A stretch of 64,000 nucleotides of DNA, taken from positions 62,001 through 126,000 of the forward strand of contig NZ_JACMYG010000009.1 of the NCBI RefSeq assembly GCF_014236655.1, given 5' to 3'. This DNA comes from Pseudomonas kielensis. GTDB lineage: Bacteria; Pseudomonadota; Gammaproteobacteria; Pseudomonadales; Pseudomonadaceae. Positions 25,258 to 35,535 of the stretch are shown piece by piece; positions within the stretch are counted from its first letter, which is position 1; every line of letters starts with the position of its first letter. Position numbers and translations under genes: made by a program. Under the pieces are notes generated by a model. That model was not told the DNA's origin and did not search any database. It saw only the letters and a program-made list of their open reading frames with translations.

Positions 25258-25869
25258 TCAGGGCTTCACCCAAGGCCTGGCCAGTGCCAGCTTGATCAGG
25301 TAACGCTCTTCTGTCGGGCGCTTGATGTCCTTGAAACGATTGACCACCAGCATCACCTGATACTGGTTCCCTGCCTGCCAGTAAGAGGTTCCGCCTTTGT
25401 TCACATCTCGCAACCGGGCACGCCATTGAGGCGTGTCGGCGAACGGAGGGTCTTGTTCGACGCGGATCGGCACCCATCCGGCTTTGTGCCATTGTTCCTG
25501 TAAATCGAGCACTACCCTGAGGGTGTCTTCGAGCAACAGGGGTTCGATTTGCGGGGACATGCGGATACCGCGGGTTAAGCCGTCACTGTTGAAGTTAACG
25601 GTGAAAAATCGCGCAAGTGGAGTTGTGAACCCGTATTGAGGATCGATGAAACGGAGCCGAGCATCCGACTTGGGAATGCTGAACGCAAAGTGCCCAGGAA
25701 TGGTTGGACCAATAGCGGCACTGGAGCGCTGACGCATATCCTCCCAGGGCTCGCCAAACTTCAGTGCGATTTCCTTTTCTGACTGTAGTTGGATCGCCCA
25801 TCCTAGAAATACGACTACAGCCAGAGCGACAACCCAATGTCGCCAGCCAAGTTGCGTCAACCCATTCAT
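25258..25869 (-). CDS. Single-pass membrane protein in PAAR-linked locus, unknown function
   Basis: 203 residues from the ATG at 25869, which overlaps the previous stop as ATGA, with AGAGG upstream. One membrane helix near 9-29 (WVVALAVVVFLGWAI), then a soluble domain, presumably periplasmic, of about 170 residues. No domain recognised. It looks intact although the upstream gene is truncated. Position after a PAAR-type gene suggests a type VI secretion accessory or immunity protein, but that is inference from context only. Confidence 0.6.
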   Translation of the reverse strand: MNGLTQLGWRHWVVALAVVVFLGWAIQLQSEKEIALKFGEPWEDMRQRSSAAIGPTIPGHFAFSIPKSDARLRFIDPQYGFTTPLARFFTVNFNSDGLTRGIRMSPQIEPLLLEDTLRVVLDLQEQWHKAGWVPIRVEQDPPFADTPQWRARLRDVNKGGTSYWQAGNQYQVMLVVNRFKDIKRPTEERYLIKLALARPWVKP

Positions 25870-26468
25870 CGCATGCCTCTGCCAGAGGCGATATTCCATA
25901 TCGCCTGTTCGATCTGGTTGCGATCGTTGCTATGTAACAGTTGATCAAACTGCAGCGCAGCCTTGATCACAAACGCCATACGTTGATCCAGATCGGACAA
26001 GTCGGCAAAAGGGTTACTCCCGAAGCCAATAGTGCGTCCATCATCCAAACGTTGACACTGGCTAGCTAGTGTCAGCTCGATGGCCTGTGCGGCGCCTGCC
26101 GGAAAATTAACAACGTGGGACAGGTGGTTGCCACGCAGCAGCGCTATCAACCCCCGGTCGCTGTACATTGTCGGCTGCAAGATGTTTTTCTGCTCGTGCG
26201 TGGCAAGAAACTGAACACTGTCGGCAATGCGGCCAGCCTCGATCGCTGTGAATGTCTGCAGGATTTCCTCGTAGTTGGTACCGAACTCCAGCCTCTCCTG
26301 CGCCACAGGCCACAGCACCGGATACTGACCATTTCCATAGATGTTTTTCCGCGAAGGCAAGCAGGCCTCAAGCGCCGACAGCCCCCGCTCCTGATAAAAA
26401 ACATGCAACGGATACACGTCCAGAAACAGCGTGGTATTGCCCATGGCCAACATCGTGTACACGTGCTT
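25866..26468 (-). pseudogene. C-terminal fragment of a DUF2515-like T6SS-linked protein
   Basis: About 200 residues of continuous frame beginning near KHVYTMLAMGNTTLFLDVYP and containing EQKNILQPTMYSD and GNHLSHVVNFP. From memory this resembles the second half of proteins found beside PAAR and VgrG genes in Pseudomonas (DUF2515 type). The first half is absent. Instead the 5' side runs into the PAAR gene in another frame, which suggests a deletion. It could still be translated from the ATG at 26453 or 26444, so a short functional product cannot be excluded. Confidence 0.5.
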
Positions 26469-26652
26469 GCATAAGGTCCACCAGGTGCGGGCCGTCGCAG
26501 ACGATGACGCCAGTGCTGTCGCAGGCTGGACAAGCGACTTCATCGCCTTCGCGGGCGATGGGCTGGCCATCGATGGTCCAGAATTCGTAGCCGGTCATTA
26601 CGGTGCCGTCGGCAGTGGTCTTGGCCCCGACGGTGATGTGATAGCGCCTCAT
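26368..26652 (-). CDS. PAAR-domain protein, probably truncated
   Basis: 94 residues. RYHITVGAKTTADGTVMTGY, DGQPIAREGDEVACPACDST and GVIVCDGP match the first 55 or so residues of short Pseudomonas PAAR proteins, which cap the VgrG spike of type VI secretion systems. Normal PAAR proteins then have a Cys- and Pro-containing end. Here the frame instead continues through 30 residues that overlap another gene in a different frame. The junction is near 26450-26475. No VgrG, Rhs or T6SS structural gene is in the window, so this is an orphan remnant. Confidence 0.65.
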   Translation of the reverse strand: MRRYHITVGAKTTADGTVMTGYEFWTIDGQPIAREGDEVACPACDSTGVIVCDGPHLVDLMQARVHDVGHGQYHAVSGRVSVACFLSGAGAVGA

Positions 26653-26758
26653 GCCAGATTGGTCCCTGTCGATTTGACGAAAGGACCCACGCTAGATGAC
26701 GCTCTTGCGGGAGATAAATCAGACGTTTCTTTGAGTGCTGTAGGCCCACTCCGTTTAT

Positions 26759-26859
26759 GTAGGAGCGAGTTTGCTCGCGATGGACGTGAACAATAACGCC
26801 CGCTGCCTGGATTGATGCGGTGCCCCTGAGGGCGTCGCGGGCAAGCCGGGGCCTACTAC
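26759..26859. repeat. REP doublet
   Basis: GTAGGAGCGAGTTTGCTCGC at 26760-26779 and an inverted, worn partner CGTCGCGGGCAAGCCGGGG at 26833-26851 followed by CCTACTAC. It lies between the PAAR remnant and the serine-hydrolase gene. The remaining bases of the gap (26653-26873) show no gene. Confidence 0.65.
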
Positions 26860-26873
26860 AAAGCGCAGTTGGG

Positions 26874-27764
26874 TTATTGGAGACTGCCCAGGGCTAGTCT
26901 CAAGTCACGGACCACCGTCGCCTCGACATCCCCATCCACACCCCCCTGCAGAAACGCCCCACAGCTCGCCGAATGTTCGCCATCCGTGGCCCGATAAACC
27001 GCCACCACACTGCCGGGCCCACCGCCGGTATGCCCGCACAGGTGCAAGCCCCCGGCTACCGCGCCGCTCATGACCCCCAGGCCATAACCGGCAGACACCC
27101 AAGGCCGGCCAGGGATCGGTCCGCCGAGCTGACGCAGCGCCTGCATCTCGGTCAGCAACTGATCCGGCAACAAATGCCCGCTCAGCAGCCGATCAAGGAA
27201 GGTCACGGCCTGCTGCAGCGGTCCGAGCAACAGGCCGTGATAGACCCACGCCGGATCGTAGGCCGGGGCCAGGCCTTGCAGGTCGCCGGGCACTTTGGCG
27301 AGCCGCACCTGAACGACATCCAAAGGCGCCAGCGCCCGTTGGATCAACGCCTCTTCCAGCCCCAGGCCGGTGACCCGCTCGATCAACTGGGCGATGTACA
27401 GGTAACCGACATTCGAATAACCCCAGCCACTGCCCGGCGCATAACGCAGCCGCGCCGCGTCCAGGCGTTGCAGCATCTCCTCGGCCGGCCACGCGGTTTC
27501 ATGCCGGGCAACGGCCGCGTGGTACTGCGCCAGTTCGCCGTAGTCCGCCAGCCCGGCTTCATGGCGCAGCAGTTGGCGCAAGGTGAACGGGCCTTGCGCG
27601 ACCGGTTCGTCCAGAGCGACCAGGCCATCGCGCACCAGGGTCAGCGCCGTGGCCGCCAGCACGGTTTTACCGAAGCTCCACCAGGGCACGCTGACCGGCT
27701 CGGGGGCTGGGGCGAGGGGCTGACCGTTGTTTACCGTGCAAGACATCATCAAGGTTGTACTCAT
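26874..27764 (-). CDS. Beta-lactamase-fold serine hydrolase
   Basis: 296 residues. Catalytic SxxK is S30-F-G-K33, and the Tyr-x-Asn element is YSN in GSGWGYSNVGYLY. The third element is represented by the HTGG of LCGHTGGGPGS. This is the class C/penicillin-binding-protein-like esterase family (Beta-lactamase, PF00144). There is no signal peptide, so an intracellular esterase or peptidase is more likely than resistance. It is read in the same direction as the AraC gene upstream but separated by about 40 bases. Confidence 0.85.
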   Translation of the reverse strand: MSTTLMMSCTVNNGQPLAPAPEPVSVPWWSFGKTVLAATALTLVRDGLVALDEPVAQGPFTLRQLLRHEAGLADYGELAQYHAAVARHETAWPAEEMLQRLDAARLRYAPGSGWGYSNVGYLYIAQLIERVTGLGLEEALIQRALAPLDVVQVRLAKVPGDLQGLAPAYDPAWVYHGLLLGPLQQAVTFLDRLLSGHLLPDQLLTEMQALRQLGGPIPGRPWVSAGYGLGVMSGAVAGGLHLCGHTGGGPGSVVAVYRATDGEHSASCGAFLQGGVDGDVEATVVRDLRLALGSLQ

Positions 27765-27803
27765 CCATGGAGACCTTTGTGTGAGTGACGCGCCAGCGGC
27801 GAA

Positions 27804-28589
27804 TCAAGCCGGGCTATGTTGCGCGAAATAGCGACTCGGCGCCTGCCCCAGCACCCGCCGAAAAACCCCGGTGAACGCACTCGGGCTGCTATAGCCCAGA
27901 TCCGTTGCCACCCGCGTCACGGGCTCGCCATTGCCCAGGCGCACCACGGCCATCAACAGGCACGCCTGCTGGCGCCATTCGACAAAGCTGATCCCGGTCT
28001 GCTCGCGAAACAGCCGGGTGAAGGTGCGGCGGCTCATGGCAACCTGGCGACACATGTCGTCGATCCCGACCGCCAATGACGGCTGCTCCAGCAACTGGCT
28101 GCAGGCCTGGGCCAGGCGTGGTTCGCTGGGCAGCGGCGCATTGAGCGACAGCGGCTGCATGGCGGCGATTTCGTGCAGGAGCAGGTTCATCAGGTAGCCG
28201 TCCCGCTGGTCCTCGGCATACAGCGCCGGCACGTCCATGGCGCTGATCAACAGTTGGCGCAGCAGCGCCGACACACCAAACACCTGGCAGTGCGCCGGCA
28301 GGCCGAGGCGTGTGCTGGCGATGGGGTGGATGTAGCTGTTGAGCATGGTCACCGGCCCGTGCATGTGCATTTCGTGGGGGGCGTGGGCCGGGACCCAGAT
28401 GGCCCGTTGTGGCGGCACCACCCAGTTGCCCTGGTCGGTGAACACCGTGATCACCCCGCAGGCGGCGTAGGCGAATTGCCCGCGCTGATGGCTGTGCCGG
28501 GCAAAGTGCAGGCCGTCGCAGTAGTCGTTGGCGGTCACCACGGCATCGCGGGGCGTGTGTTCGTAGGGATCGATATCAATGTCGCGCAT
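27804..28589 (-). CDS. AraC-family regulator, NimR-like
   Basis: 261 residues. N-terminal cupin (HFARHSHQRGQFAYAACG, PPQRAIWVPAHAPHEMH) and C-terminal double helix-turn-helix from about 155 (VAMSRRTFTRLFREQTG, ATDLGYSSPSAFTGVFRR). The layout matches the E. coli NimR (YeaM) group, which controls an adjacent exporter gene. Here the divergent neighbour at 28683 is an EamA transporter, so regulation of that exporter is likely. It could also act on the downstream serine hydrolase. Confidence 0.87.
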   Translation of the reverse strand: MRDIDIDPYEHTPRDAVVTANDYCDGLHFARHSHQRGQFAYAACGVITVFTDQGNWVVPPQRAIWVPAHAPHEMHMHGPVTMLNSYIHPIASTRLGLPAHCQVFGVSALLRQLLISAMDVPALYAEDQRDGYLMNLLLHEIAAMQPLSLNAPLPSEPRLAQACSQLLEQPSLAVGIDDMCRQVAMSRRTFTRLFREQTGISFVEWRQQACLLMAVVRLGNGEPVTRVATDLGYSSPSAFTGVFRRVLGQAPSRYFAQHSPA

Positions 28590-28682
28590 GGCCCAAATCT
28601 ACCGATCTATGACCTGATAGTGCAAGCGGGCCGTGGTGCGGATGACCCAGAGTGTCGGCTTCATTTTGTGGAATGGCTCAGC

Positions 28683-29567
28683 ATGCACAACAAACACCTG
28701 ATCCTCGCCGTGTTGGTGACGGCGGTCTGGGGTCTTAACTTTCCGGTCACCAAACTGGGCCTGGCGGCAATTGATCCACTATTGCTGACGGCCCTGCGTT
28801 TCACCCTGGCTGCATTGCCCTGGGTGTTTTTTGTGCGCCGCCCGCCGATCGCCTTGGGCTGGTTGGCGGCTTATGGCCTGATTTTCGGGGTGGCGATGTG
28901 GGCGTTGATCAACCTGGGCATCGAGCTGGGGGTACCGCCCGGGACGGCGGCACTGCTGGTGCAGTTCAGTGCCTTTTTCACCCTGGGCTGGGGCGTGCTG
29001 CTGTTTCGCGAGCGCTTGCGCCTTGGTCAATTAGTGGGCGTGGGTCTGGCGGTGGTGGGCTTGCTGTGCATCATCGTCAACAGCCCCGGTCAGGCCACAA
29101 CCCTGGGTTATGCACTGTTGCTGGTCAGCGCCTTCAGTTGGAGTGTCGGCAACGTCATCATCAAACAGTCGAACGTGCGTGAGATGTTTGCCTTTGTGGT
29201 GTGGGCCAGCCTGTTTCCGCCGATTCCCTTGCTGCTCCTGACCTGGCTGGCCCATGGCTCGGCACCCTTTACCGGGCTGGTCCGGCACTTCCAGTGGCTG
29301 GCGCTGTTTTCCCTGTTGTTCCAGGTCTACGCGGCGACCCACTTCTGTTACTGGGGCTGGAACCTGTTGCTGCGCGAGTACCCGGTGTCCAGGGTGGCGC
29401 CGCTGTCGTTGCTGATCCCGGTGTTCGGGGTGGCCGGTTCGGTGCTGATGCTGGGGCATCGGGTGGAGCTCCATGAAGGGCTGTCGATCCTGTTGATTCT
29501 GGCGGCGCTGGTGGCAGGGTTGATCCAGACTCGGCCCAAGACGCCGGTGGTCGTTGCACACAAATAA
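28683..29567 (+). CDS. EamA/DMT-family transporter
   Basis: 294 residues, about ten membrane helices in two EamA halves. The first half starts HLILAVLVTAVWGLNFPVTK; the second begins around residue 145 (LLVSAFSWSVGNVIIKQ). Such proteins export amino acids, purines or other small metabolites. The start at 28683 is chosen because the first helix begins directly after it and GGAATGG lies upstream. Divergent from the AraC-type regulator with about 90 bases between. Substrate unknown. Confidence 0.87.
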   Translation: MHNKHLILAVLVTAVWGLNFPVTKLGLAAIDPLLLTALRFTLAALPWVFFVRRPPIALGWLAAYGLIFGVAMWALINLGIELGVPPGTAALLVQFSAFFTLGWGVLLFRERLRLGQLVGVGLAVVGLLCIIVNSPGQATTLGYALLLVSAFSWSVGNVIIKQSNVREMFAFVVWASLFPPIPLLLLTWLAHGSAPFTGLVRHFQWLALFSLLFQVYAATHFCYWGWNLLLREYPVSRVAPLSLLIPVFGVAGSVLMLGHRVELHEGLSILLILAALVAGLIQTRPKTPVVVAHK

Positions 29568-29659
29568 TCAACAATTGACCACGGTTATCTGAAGCCTGTG
29601 CCAAGCTGGTGGGGTCCCAATGCGCCATCAGCCCGGCCTATCCCCAGGAACCCCACACC

Positions 29660-30001
29660 ATGACATCCAAGCATTCAGCGCACGTGCGTCGTGAGTTCTA
29701 CAAAGCCGTCGGATTCTACTTTCGCGTCGTCTGGCCGATTTTCTCCATCCTGTTTTTGCTGATCGTGGTGGTCGGCCTGATCATCAGCTACCTGGAGGGT
29801 TGGCCGCCGTTGGACGGCGTCTATTTCGGCTTTGTGACGGGCTTGACCATCGGGTATGGCGAGCTGGTGCCCAAGCTGGGCGTCTCGCGGGTGCTGGCGA
29901 TTCTGCTGGGGTTCAACGGCGTGCTGATGACCGCGATATTCGCGGCGATCAGCGTGCGGGCGATCGAAGTCGCCGTGCGTGCGTCGGGCAAGGACGAGTA
30001 G
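29660..30001 (+). CDS. Minimal two-helix potassium-channel protein
   Basis: 113 residues from the ATG at 29660, with AGGA 10 bases upstream. Helix 1 about 22-45 (IFSILFLLIVVVGLIIS), pore loop with selectivity filter TIGYGELVP near 65-73, helix 2 about 80-103. This is the KcsA-like Ion_trans_2 layout without any RCK or sensor domain. It should tetramerise in the inner membrane and pass K+. The TxGYG signature is intact, so it is probably functional. No operon partner is evident. Confidence 0.85.
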   Translation: MTSKHSAHVRREFYKAVGFYFRVVWPIFSILFLLIVVVGLIISYLEGWPPLDGVYFGFVTGLTIGYGELVPKLGVSRVLAILLGFNGVLMTAIFAAISVRAIEVAVRASGKDE

Positions 30002-30016
30002 GGCACGCCTGGGCGG

Positions 30017-30346
30017 TCACTGAATGTCTTTCAGGTAATCCCTGAGCGCCAGGAGCGGAGCCTGCATCTGCTCCAGCGTCTGCGCCTGGCCGAAATCTAT
30101 GGCCAGGCGCTGCAGCTCACGGCCCATGGGTTTGTCCACCCCGCCCAGGGCCGTCAGCGCCAGGCCAACGCAGGTCGCCACCTTCAACTGGATCGCCGCC
30201 ACCTCGCCGCGCCGCACCAGCAACTGGAACACCTCCCGCTGGTAGTCATCCATGATCGGATCGTCACGCAGGATCGGGCTTTGGCCTTCGGTCTCGTGAA
30301 CCAGCTTGAGGGCGAAGAGGGCGACGGTTTCCAGGGCGCGGTCCAT
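30017..30346 (-). CDS. Hypothetical protein, soluble, helical
   Basis: 109 residues from the ATG at 30346 (MDRALETVALFALK), preceded by AGGACCCC. Predominantly helical, without signal or membrane segment or recognised motif. It is convergent with the channel gene, with ends 15 bases apart. Function unknown. Confidence 0.6.
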   Translation of the reverse strand: MDRALETVALFALKLVHETEGQSPILRDDPIMDDYQREVFQLLVRRGEVAAIQLKVATCVGLALTALGGVDKPMGRELQRLAIDFGQAQTLEQMQAPLLALRDYLKDIQ

Positions 30347-30406
30347 GGAGGGGGTCCTTGTGCGGTGGTGTGGGGTGGTGCGGGTCACTTTTCTACGGGC
30401 GAAAAA

Positions 30407-30433
30407 AGACCTTGATAAACAAGGTCTCTTTTT
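30407..30433 (-). terminator. Rho-independent terminator after carbonic anhydrase gene
   Basis: AGACCTTG, loop ATAAA, CAAGGTCT, with A-runs on the left and T-runs on the right, so it can work in both directions. On the minus strand it ends transcription of the carbonic anhydrase gene, whose stop is about 90 bases away. Confidence 0.85.
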
Positions 30434-30520
30434 AATTGGCGGGCCGTGGGAGGCGTCGATGTCATCCGTGGCTGCGGGCCGATTATATCGTCAGGGGTAC
30501 AGGATTGCAGCCAGCACGGT

Positions 30521-31273
30521 TCAGGCAATCAGCTCGACTTTGCCGGTCGCCAGGCGATAAATGCCGCCGACGATTTTCAACTTGCCTGTGTCGAGCGCAT
30601 CGGTCAGCAGGGGCGTGGCTTTCTTCAGGCGCTCGACCGAGTCTTTGACGTTTTGCACGGTCGCGTTTTCCACCAGTTCCCCGGGTTGCTTGATCACGCT
30701 CTCGATAGAGGACTTGAGTGCGTCCGTCAGTTTCGGGATGTGCCCGGGGAACACCGTGTGATCCTTGACGGCTTTGATGCCGGCCTCGATGGCGCCGCAT
30801 CGCTCATGCCCCAATACCAGGATGAGCGGGGCGCCCAGCACCGCGACACCGTATTCAAGACTCGCCAAGCCCTCATCGGTGACGAAGTTGCCTGCCACAC
30901 GTATCGCGAAAAGATCGCCGCGCGCGGTATCAAACGCATATTCGGGCGCGATGCGCGAGTCGGAACAACTCAGGACTGCCACGAAGGGATTCTGGCCGGA
31001 GACCAAGGCTTCACGTTCGTCCTTGAAATCGTGGGTTTCGGAGTTGCCGCTGACGTACCGCTCATTGCCGGCCATCAGTCGTTTGAGGGCGTCATCCGGG
31101 CTGATGACGTTTTTCGGCTTGGGCGGCGCGGAGGTTGCCTCGGCCGCCTGAGCAAGCCTGCCGGGCAATGCACCGGCCAGCAGCAGCGCGCCGGCACCCA
31201 GTCCGGCAAGACGAAGAAAATCACGACGAGTGTTCACTTTTGAAACAGAGCCTGAATCGCATGATTCACACAT
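30521..31273 (-). CDS. Beta-class carbonic anhydrase with Tat signal
   Basis: 250 residues. The N-terminus has TRRDFLRLAGLGAGALLLAG, a twin-arginine signal (about 16-36) with cleavage near AQA, so the zinc enzyme is inferred to be exported folded to the periplasm. Zinc ligands and active site are SCSDSR (Cys, Asp-Arg pair) and GHERCGA (His, Cys). It interconverts CO2 and bicarbonate. Most bacterial beta enzymes are cytosolic, so the location is notable. The first 12 residues before the signal are unusual (MCESCDSG); internal starts are possible. Confidence 0.87.
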   Translation of the reverse strand: MCESCDSGSVSKVNTRRDFLRLAGLGAGALLLAGALPGRLAQAAEATSAPPKPKNVISPDDALKRLMAGNERYVSGNSETHDFKDEREALVSGQNPFVAVLSCSDSRIAPEYAFDTARGDLFAIRVAGNFVTDEGLASLEYGVAVLGAPLILVLGHERCGAIEAGIKAVKDHTVFPGHIPKLTDALKSSIESVIKQPGELVENATVQNVKDSVERLKKATPLLTDALDTGKLKIVGGIYRLATGKVELIA

Positions 31274-31424
31274 GATTGTGTACTCAGTTCAATTCGGTGG
31301 GAATGACAGCTTCGGGGAGTGCCTGCAGGGACCTGCGGCACTGGAGTGAAGAAGTCTAGTCGGTCTGTGGGGTTGCGGTTGGCGCCGCCGGTTTCAGATA
31401 CGGCGCTATGCCGAGGGCTGCCCC

Positions 31425-32468
31425 TCAGTGTTGATGCCGGTGATGGATGTCAGGAAAGTGCGGGTGACTGTGGCGCAGGGGGGCGTGTTCATGCACATGG
31501 CTATGAGGCTCGGACGCCTCCCACTCAAAGGCATGTTCATGTTGATGGTGCTCGTCGTGAACGTGCGGATGGTCATGGGTCTGCGGATCGTGTTGATGCT
31601 CGTGTGAATGACTCTCGGTGAGGTGGATCCAGACTCCAATCCCCATCAGGCCCGCAGCAACCCAAAACACCCATGACACGGCTTCGCCCAGAAACACAAT
31701 TGAAACAGCTGCGCCCAGGAAGGGCGCGGTCGAGAAATACGCGCCGGTCCGCGCTGTTCCCAGCCCCCGTAACGCCAGCACGAAAAGCACCAGGCTCACG
31801 CCGTATCCCAGGAAACCTACGAGAAGGGTGGGGCCGAGCAGAGGCCACTCGGGGAGATGCATGCCCAGCGCAATCCCCAGGGTGCAATTGACCACCCCGG
31901 CGACCAGCCCCTTGATGCCTGCAATGAACAACGCATCCGATGCTGAAACCTTGCGAGTCAGGTTGTTATCAACGGCCCAGCAAAGGCATGCGATTGCGAC
32001 TGCACTCGGCCCAACCCAGCCATTGATCTGCGCTGACGTTTGAGGCCAACCCAGCATTACGCCGCCCGCCACTATTGCGATCATTCCCATGACGATCCGC
32101 CTGTCAGCGTTCTCCTTGAAAACCATCCACGCCAGTAGTGCGGTCAACACGGCTTCAAGGTACAGCAATAGCGAAGCGGTGGTGCCGGAGGTCAGGGTCA
32201 GCCCAAACATCAACGACACCGGCCCCAGCACCCCACCGAAAACAATCGCGCCAATAAGCCACGGCCACTCCGATGCAGTCAGGCCGACAGGCTGCCAGCC
32301 GCGATCACGGATCAACCGACTGACCGTCAAGCCCAAGCCGCTCCCCAGGTACAGCAACCCGGCGAGCAAGACCGGAGAGATGTTCAGCCCCAGAACCTTG
32401 GCAAGCGGTGTGCTGGCCCCAAAGAGCGCAGCGGCTCCCAAGGCGTAGAAAATGCTTCTGGTCATCAT
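31425..32468 (-). CDS. EamA/DMT-family transporter with histidine-rich C-terminal tail
   Basis: 347 residues from the ATG at 32468; the next codon is also ATG. Ten membrane helices in two EamA halves fill residues 1-283. The last about 60 residues form a tail with more than 20 His, in runs such as HSHEHQHDPQTHDHPHVHDE. His-rich tails bind Zn, Ni or Co, so export or sensing of such a metal is likely, though the transporter family itself is not metal-specific. The neighbour is a zinc carbonic anhydrase on the same strand, 150 bases downstream. Confidence 0.82.
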   Translation of the reverse strand: MMTRSIFYALGAAALFGASTPLAKVLGLNISPVLLAGLLYLGSGLGLTVSRLIRDRGWQPVGLTASEWPWLIGAIVFGGVLGPVSLMFGLTLTSGTTASLLLYLEAVLTALLAWMVFKENADRRIVMGMIAIVAGGVMLGWPQTSAQINGWVGPSAVAIACLCWAVDNNLTRKVSASDALFIAGIKGLVAGVVNCTLGIALGMHLPEWPLLGPTLLVGFLGYGVSLVLFVLALRGLGTARTGAYFSTAPFLGAAVSIVFLGEAVSWVFWVAAGLMGIGVWIHLTESHSHEHQHDPQTHDHPHVHDEHHQHEHAFEWEASEPHSHVHEHAPLRHSHPHFPDIHHRHQH

Positions 32469-32650
32469 CCGATCCGTAGCGAGGGTATCGATGGGGAACA
32501 CGATACTCGTCGTAGGTGGATCGCGCATTGGGTCGTGGTGGGTGGGGGCTGAGAAGCTGGGGGGGTTAAGAGCGTGGGGGCGGAGAGCGTGCTGTTTGGT
32601 TTTTTCTCAGGGGGGCAAGCAGAGGGATGCAGGGGTAGAAAGACAGACAC

Positions 32651-32677
32651 AAAAAAACCGGCTCAAGTGGCCGGTTT
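32651..32677 (-). terminator. Terminator after tRNA-Leu
   Basis: On the minus strand the order is AAACCGGC, a 7-base loop, GCCGGTTT and then a run of T (plus-strand A-run 32651-32657). It lies 45 bases past the tRNA 3' end. Confidence 0.85.
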
Positions 32678-32721
32678 CTTTGGGTCTGAAAGCCTGGTAG
32701 AGACTTTCAGATACTGCTATA

Positions 32722-32806
32722 TGGTGCCCCGAGGGAGACTCGAACTCCCACTCCTTTCGAAAACGGATTTTGAATCCGCCGCGTCTACCAATTCCGCCAT
32801 CAGGGC
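32722..32806 (-). tRNA. tRNA-Leu (anticodon CAA)
   Basis: 85 bases including encoded CCA. The acceptor stem is GCCCTGA paired with TCGGGGC. Anticodon stem GCGGA/TCCGT encloses loop TTCAAAA, giving anticodon CAA for UUG codons. It has the long variable arm of class II tRNAs and the T-arm GTTCGAGTC. Read towards the left, with its own terminator. Confidence 0.95.
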
Positions 32807-32913
32807 TCAATGGCGGCGAAGTATAGAGAGGTGATAACCGTCGGTCAATCAGGTACATGGAGAATTTTTGATATTTCCGCTAGACTTCCCGGCCCTGCTA
32901 GACGAACCCCATC

Positions 32914-35093
<2,180 letters not shown>

Positions 35094-35137
35094 GTTTTAA
35101 AACGTTTAAGACACTAATTCTGCAACTGGAGTGCTAA

Positions 35138-35473
35138 ATGAGCTTTTTTATCTCGAATGCGATGGCAGACGCCGCTGCACCTGCTGCCGGCCCTGCTGGC
35201 ACTGGCTTTGAGTGGATTTTCCTGGTCGGTTTCCTGGTCATCTTCTACCTGATGATCTGGCGTCCACAGGCCAAACGCGCCAAAGAGCAGAAGAATCTGC
35301 TGAGCAACTTGCAAAAAGGTGATGAAGTTGTGACCTCCGGCGGCATCGCCGGCAAGATCACCAAAGTAGCGGATGATTTCGTGGTTCTCGAAGTTTCTGA
35401 CTCGGTAGAGCTGAAGTTCCAGAAAGGCGCCATCGCTGCCACGCTGCCAAAAGGCACGCTGAAAGCGATCTGA
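35138..35473 (+). CDS. yajC: Sec translocon accessory protein YajC
   Basis: 111 residues. One membrane helix about 25-46 (FEWIFLVGFLVIFYLMIW) followed by RPQAKRAKEQKNLLSNLQKG and a small beta domain, the standard YajC form. It joins SecDF in the inner membrane. A GGAG-type site precedes the ATG at 35138. Located between tgt and secD as expected. Confidence 0.95.
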   Translation: MSFFISNAMADAAAPAAGPAGTGFEWIFLVGFLVIFYLMIWRPQAKRAKEQKNLLSNLQKGDEVVTSGGIAGKITKVADDFVVLEVSDSVELKFQKGAIAATLPKGTLKAI

Positions 35474-35494
35474 GTTTCATCTTCTACCAATCGA

Positions 35495-35515
35495 CGGGGC
35501 GCGCAAGGCGCCCCG
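35495..35515 (+). other. GC-rich hairpin without U-run between yajC and secD
   Basis: CGGGGCGC, loop GCAAG, GCGCCCCG, perfect 8-bp stem, with no following T-run. It may protect the 3' end of upstream message or tune the yajC to secD ratio. It sits 20 bases before the secD start. Confidence 0.5.
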
Positions 35516-35535
35516 CGTCATAAGCGGGCGGCGTG

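Noticed and set aside
26874..27764. Antibiotic-resistance beta-lactamase
   Set aside because: The SxxK and Y-x-N elements are present, but there is no signal peptide and no AmpC-like length or context. An intracellular serine hydrolase is more likely.
32722..32806. tRNA-Leu as a possible integration site
   Set aside because: No integrase gene and no partial tRNA copy were found nearby; the 3' side leads into a normal terminator.
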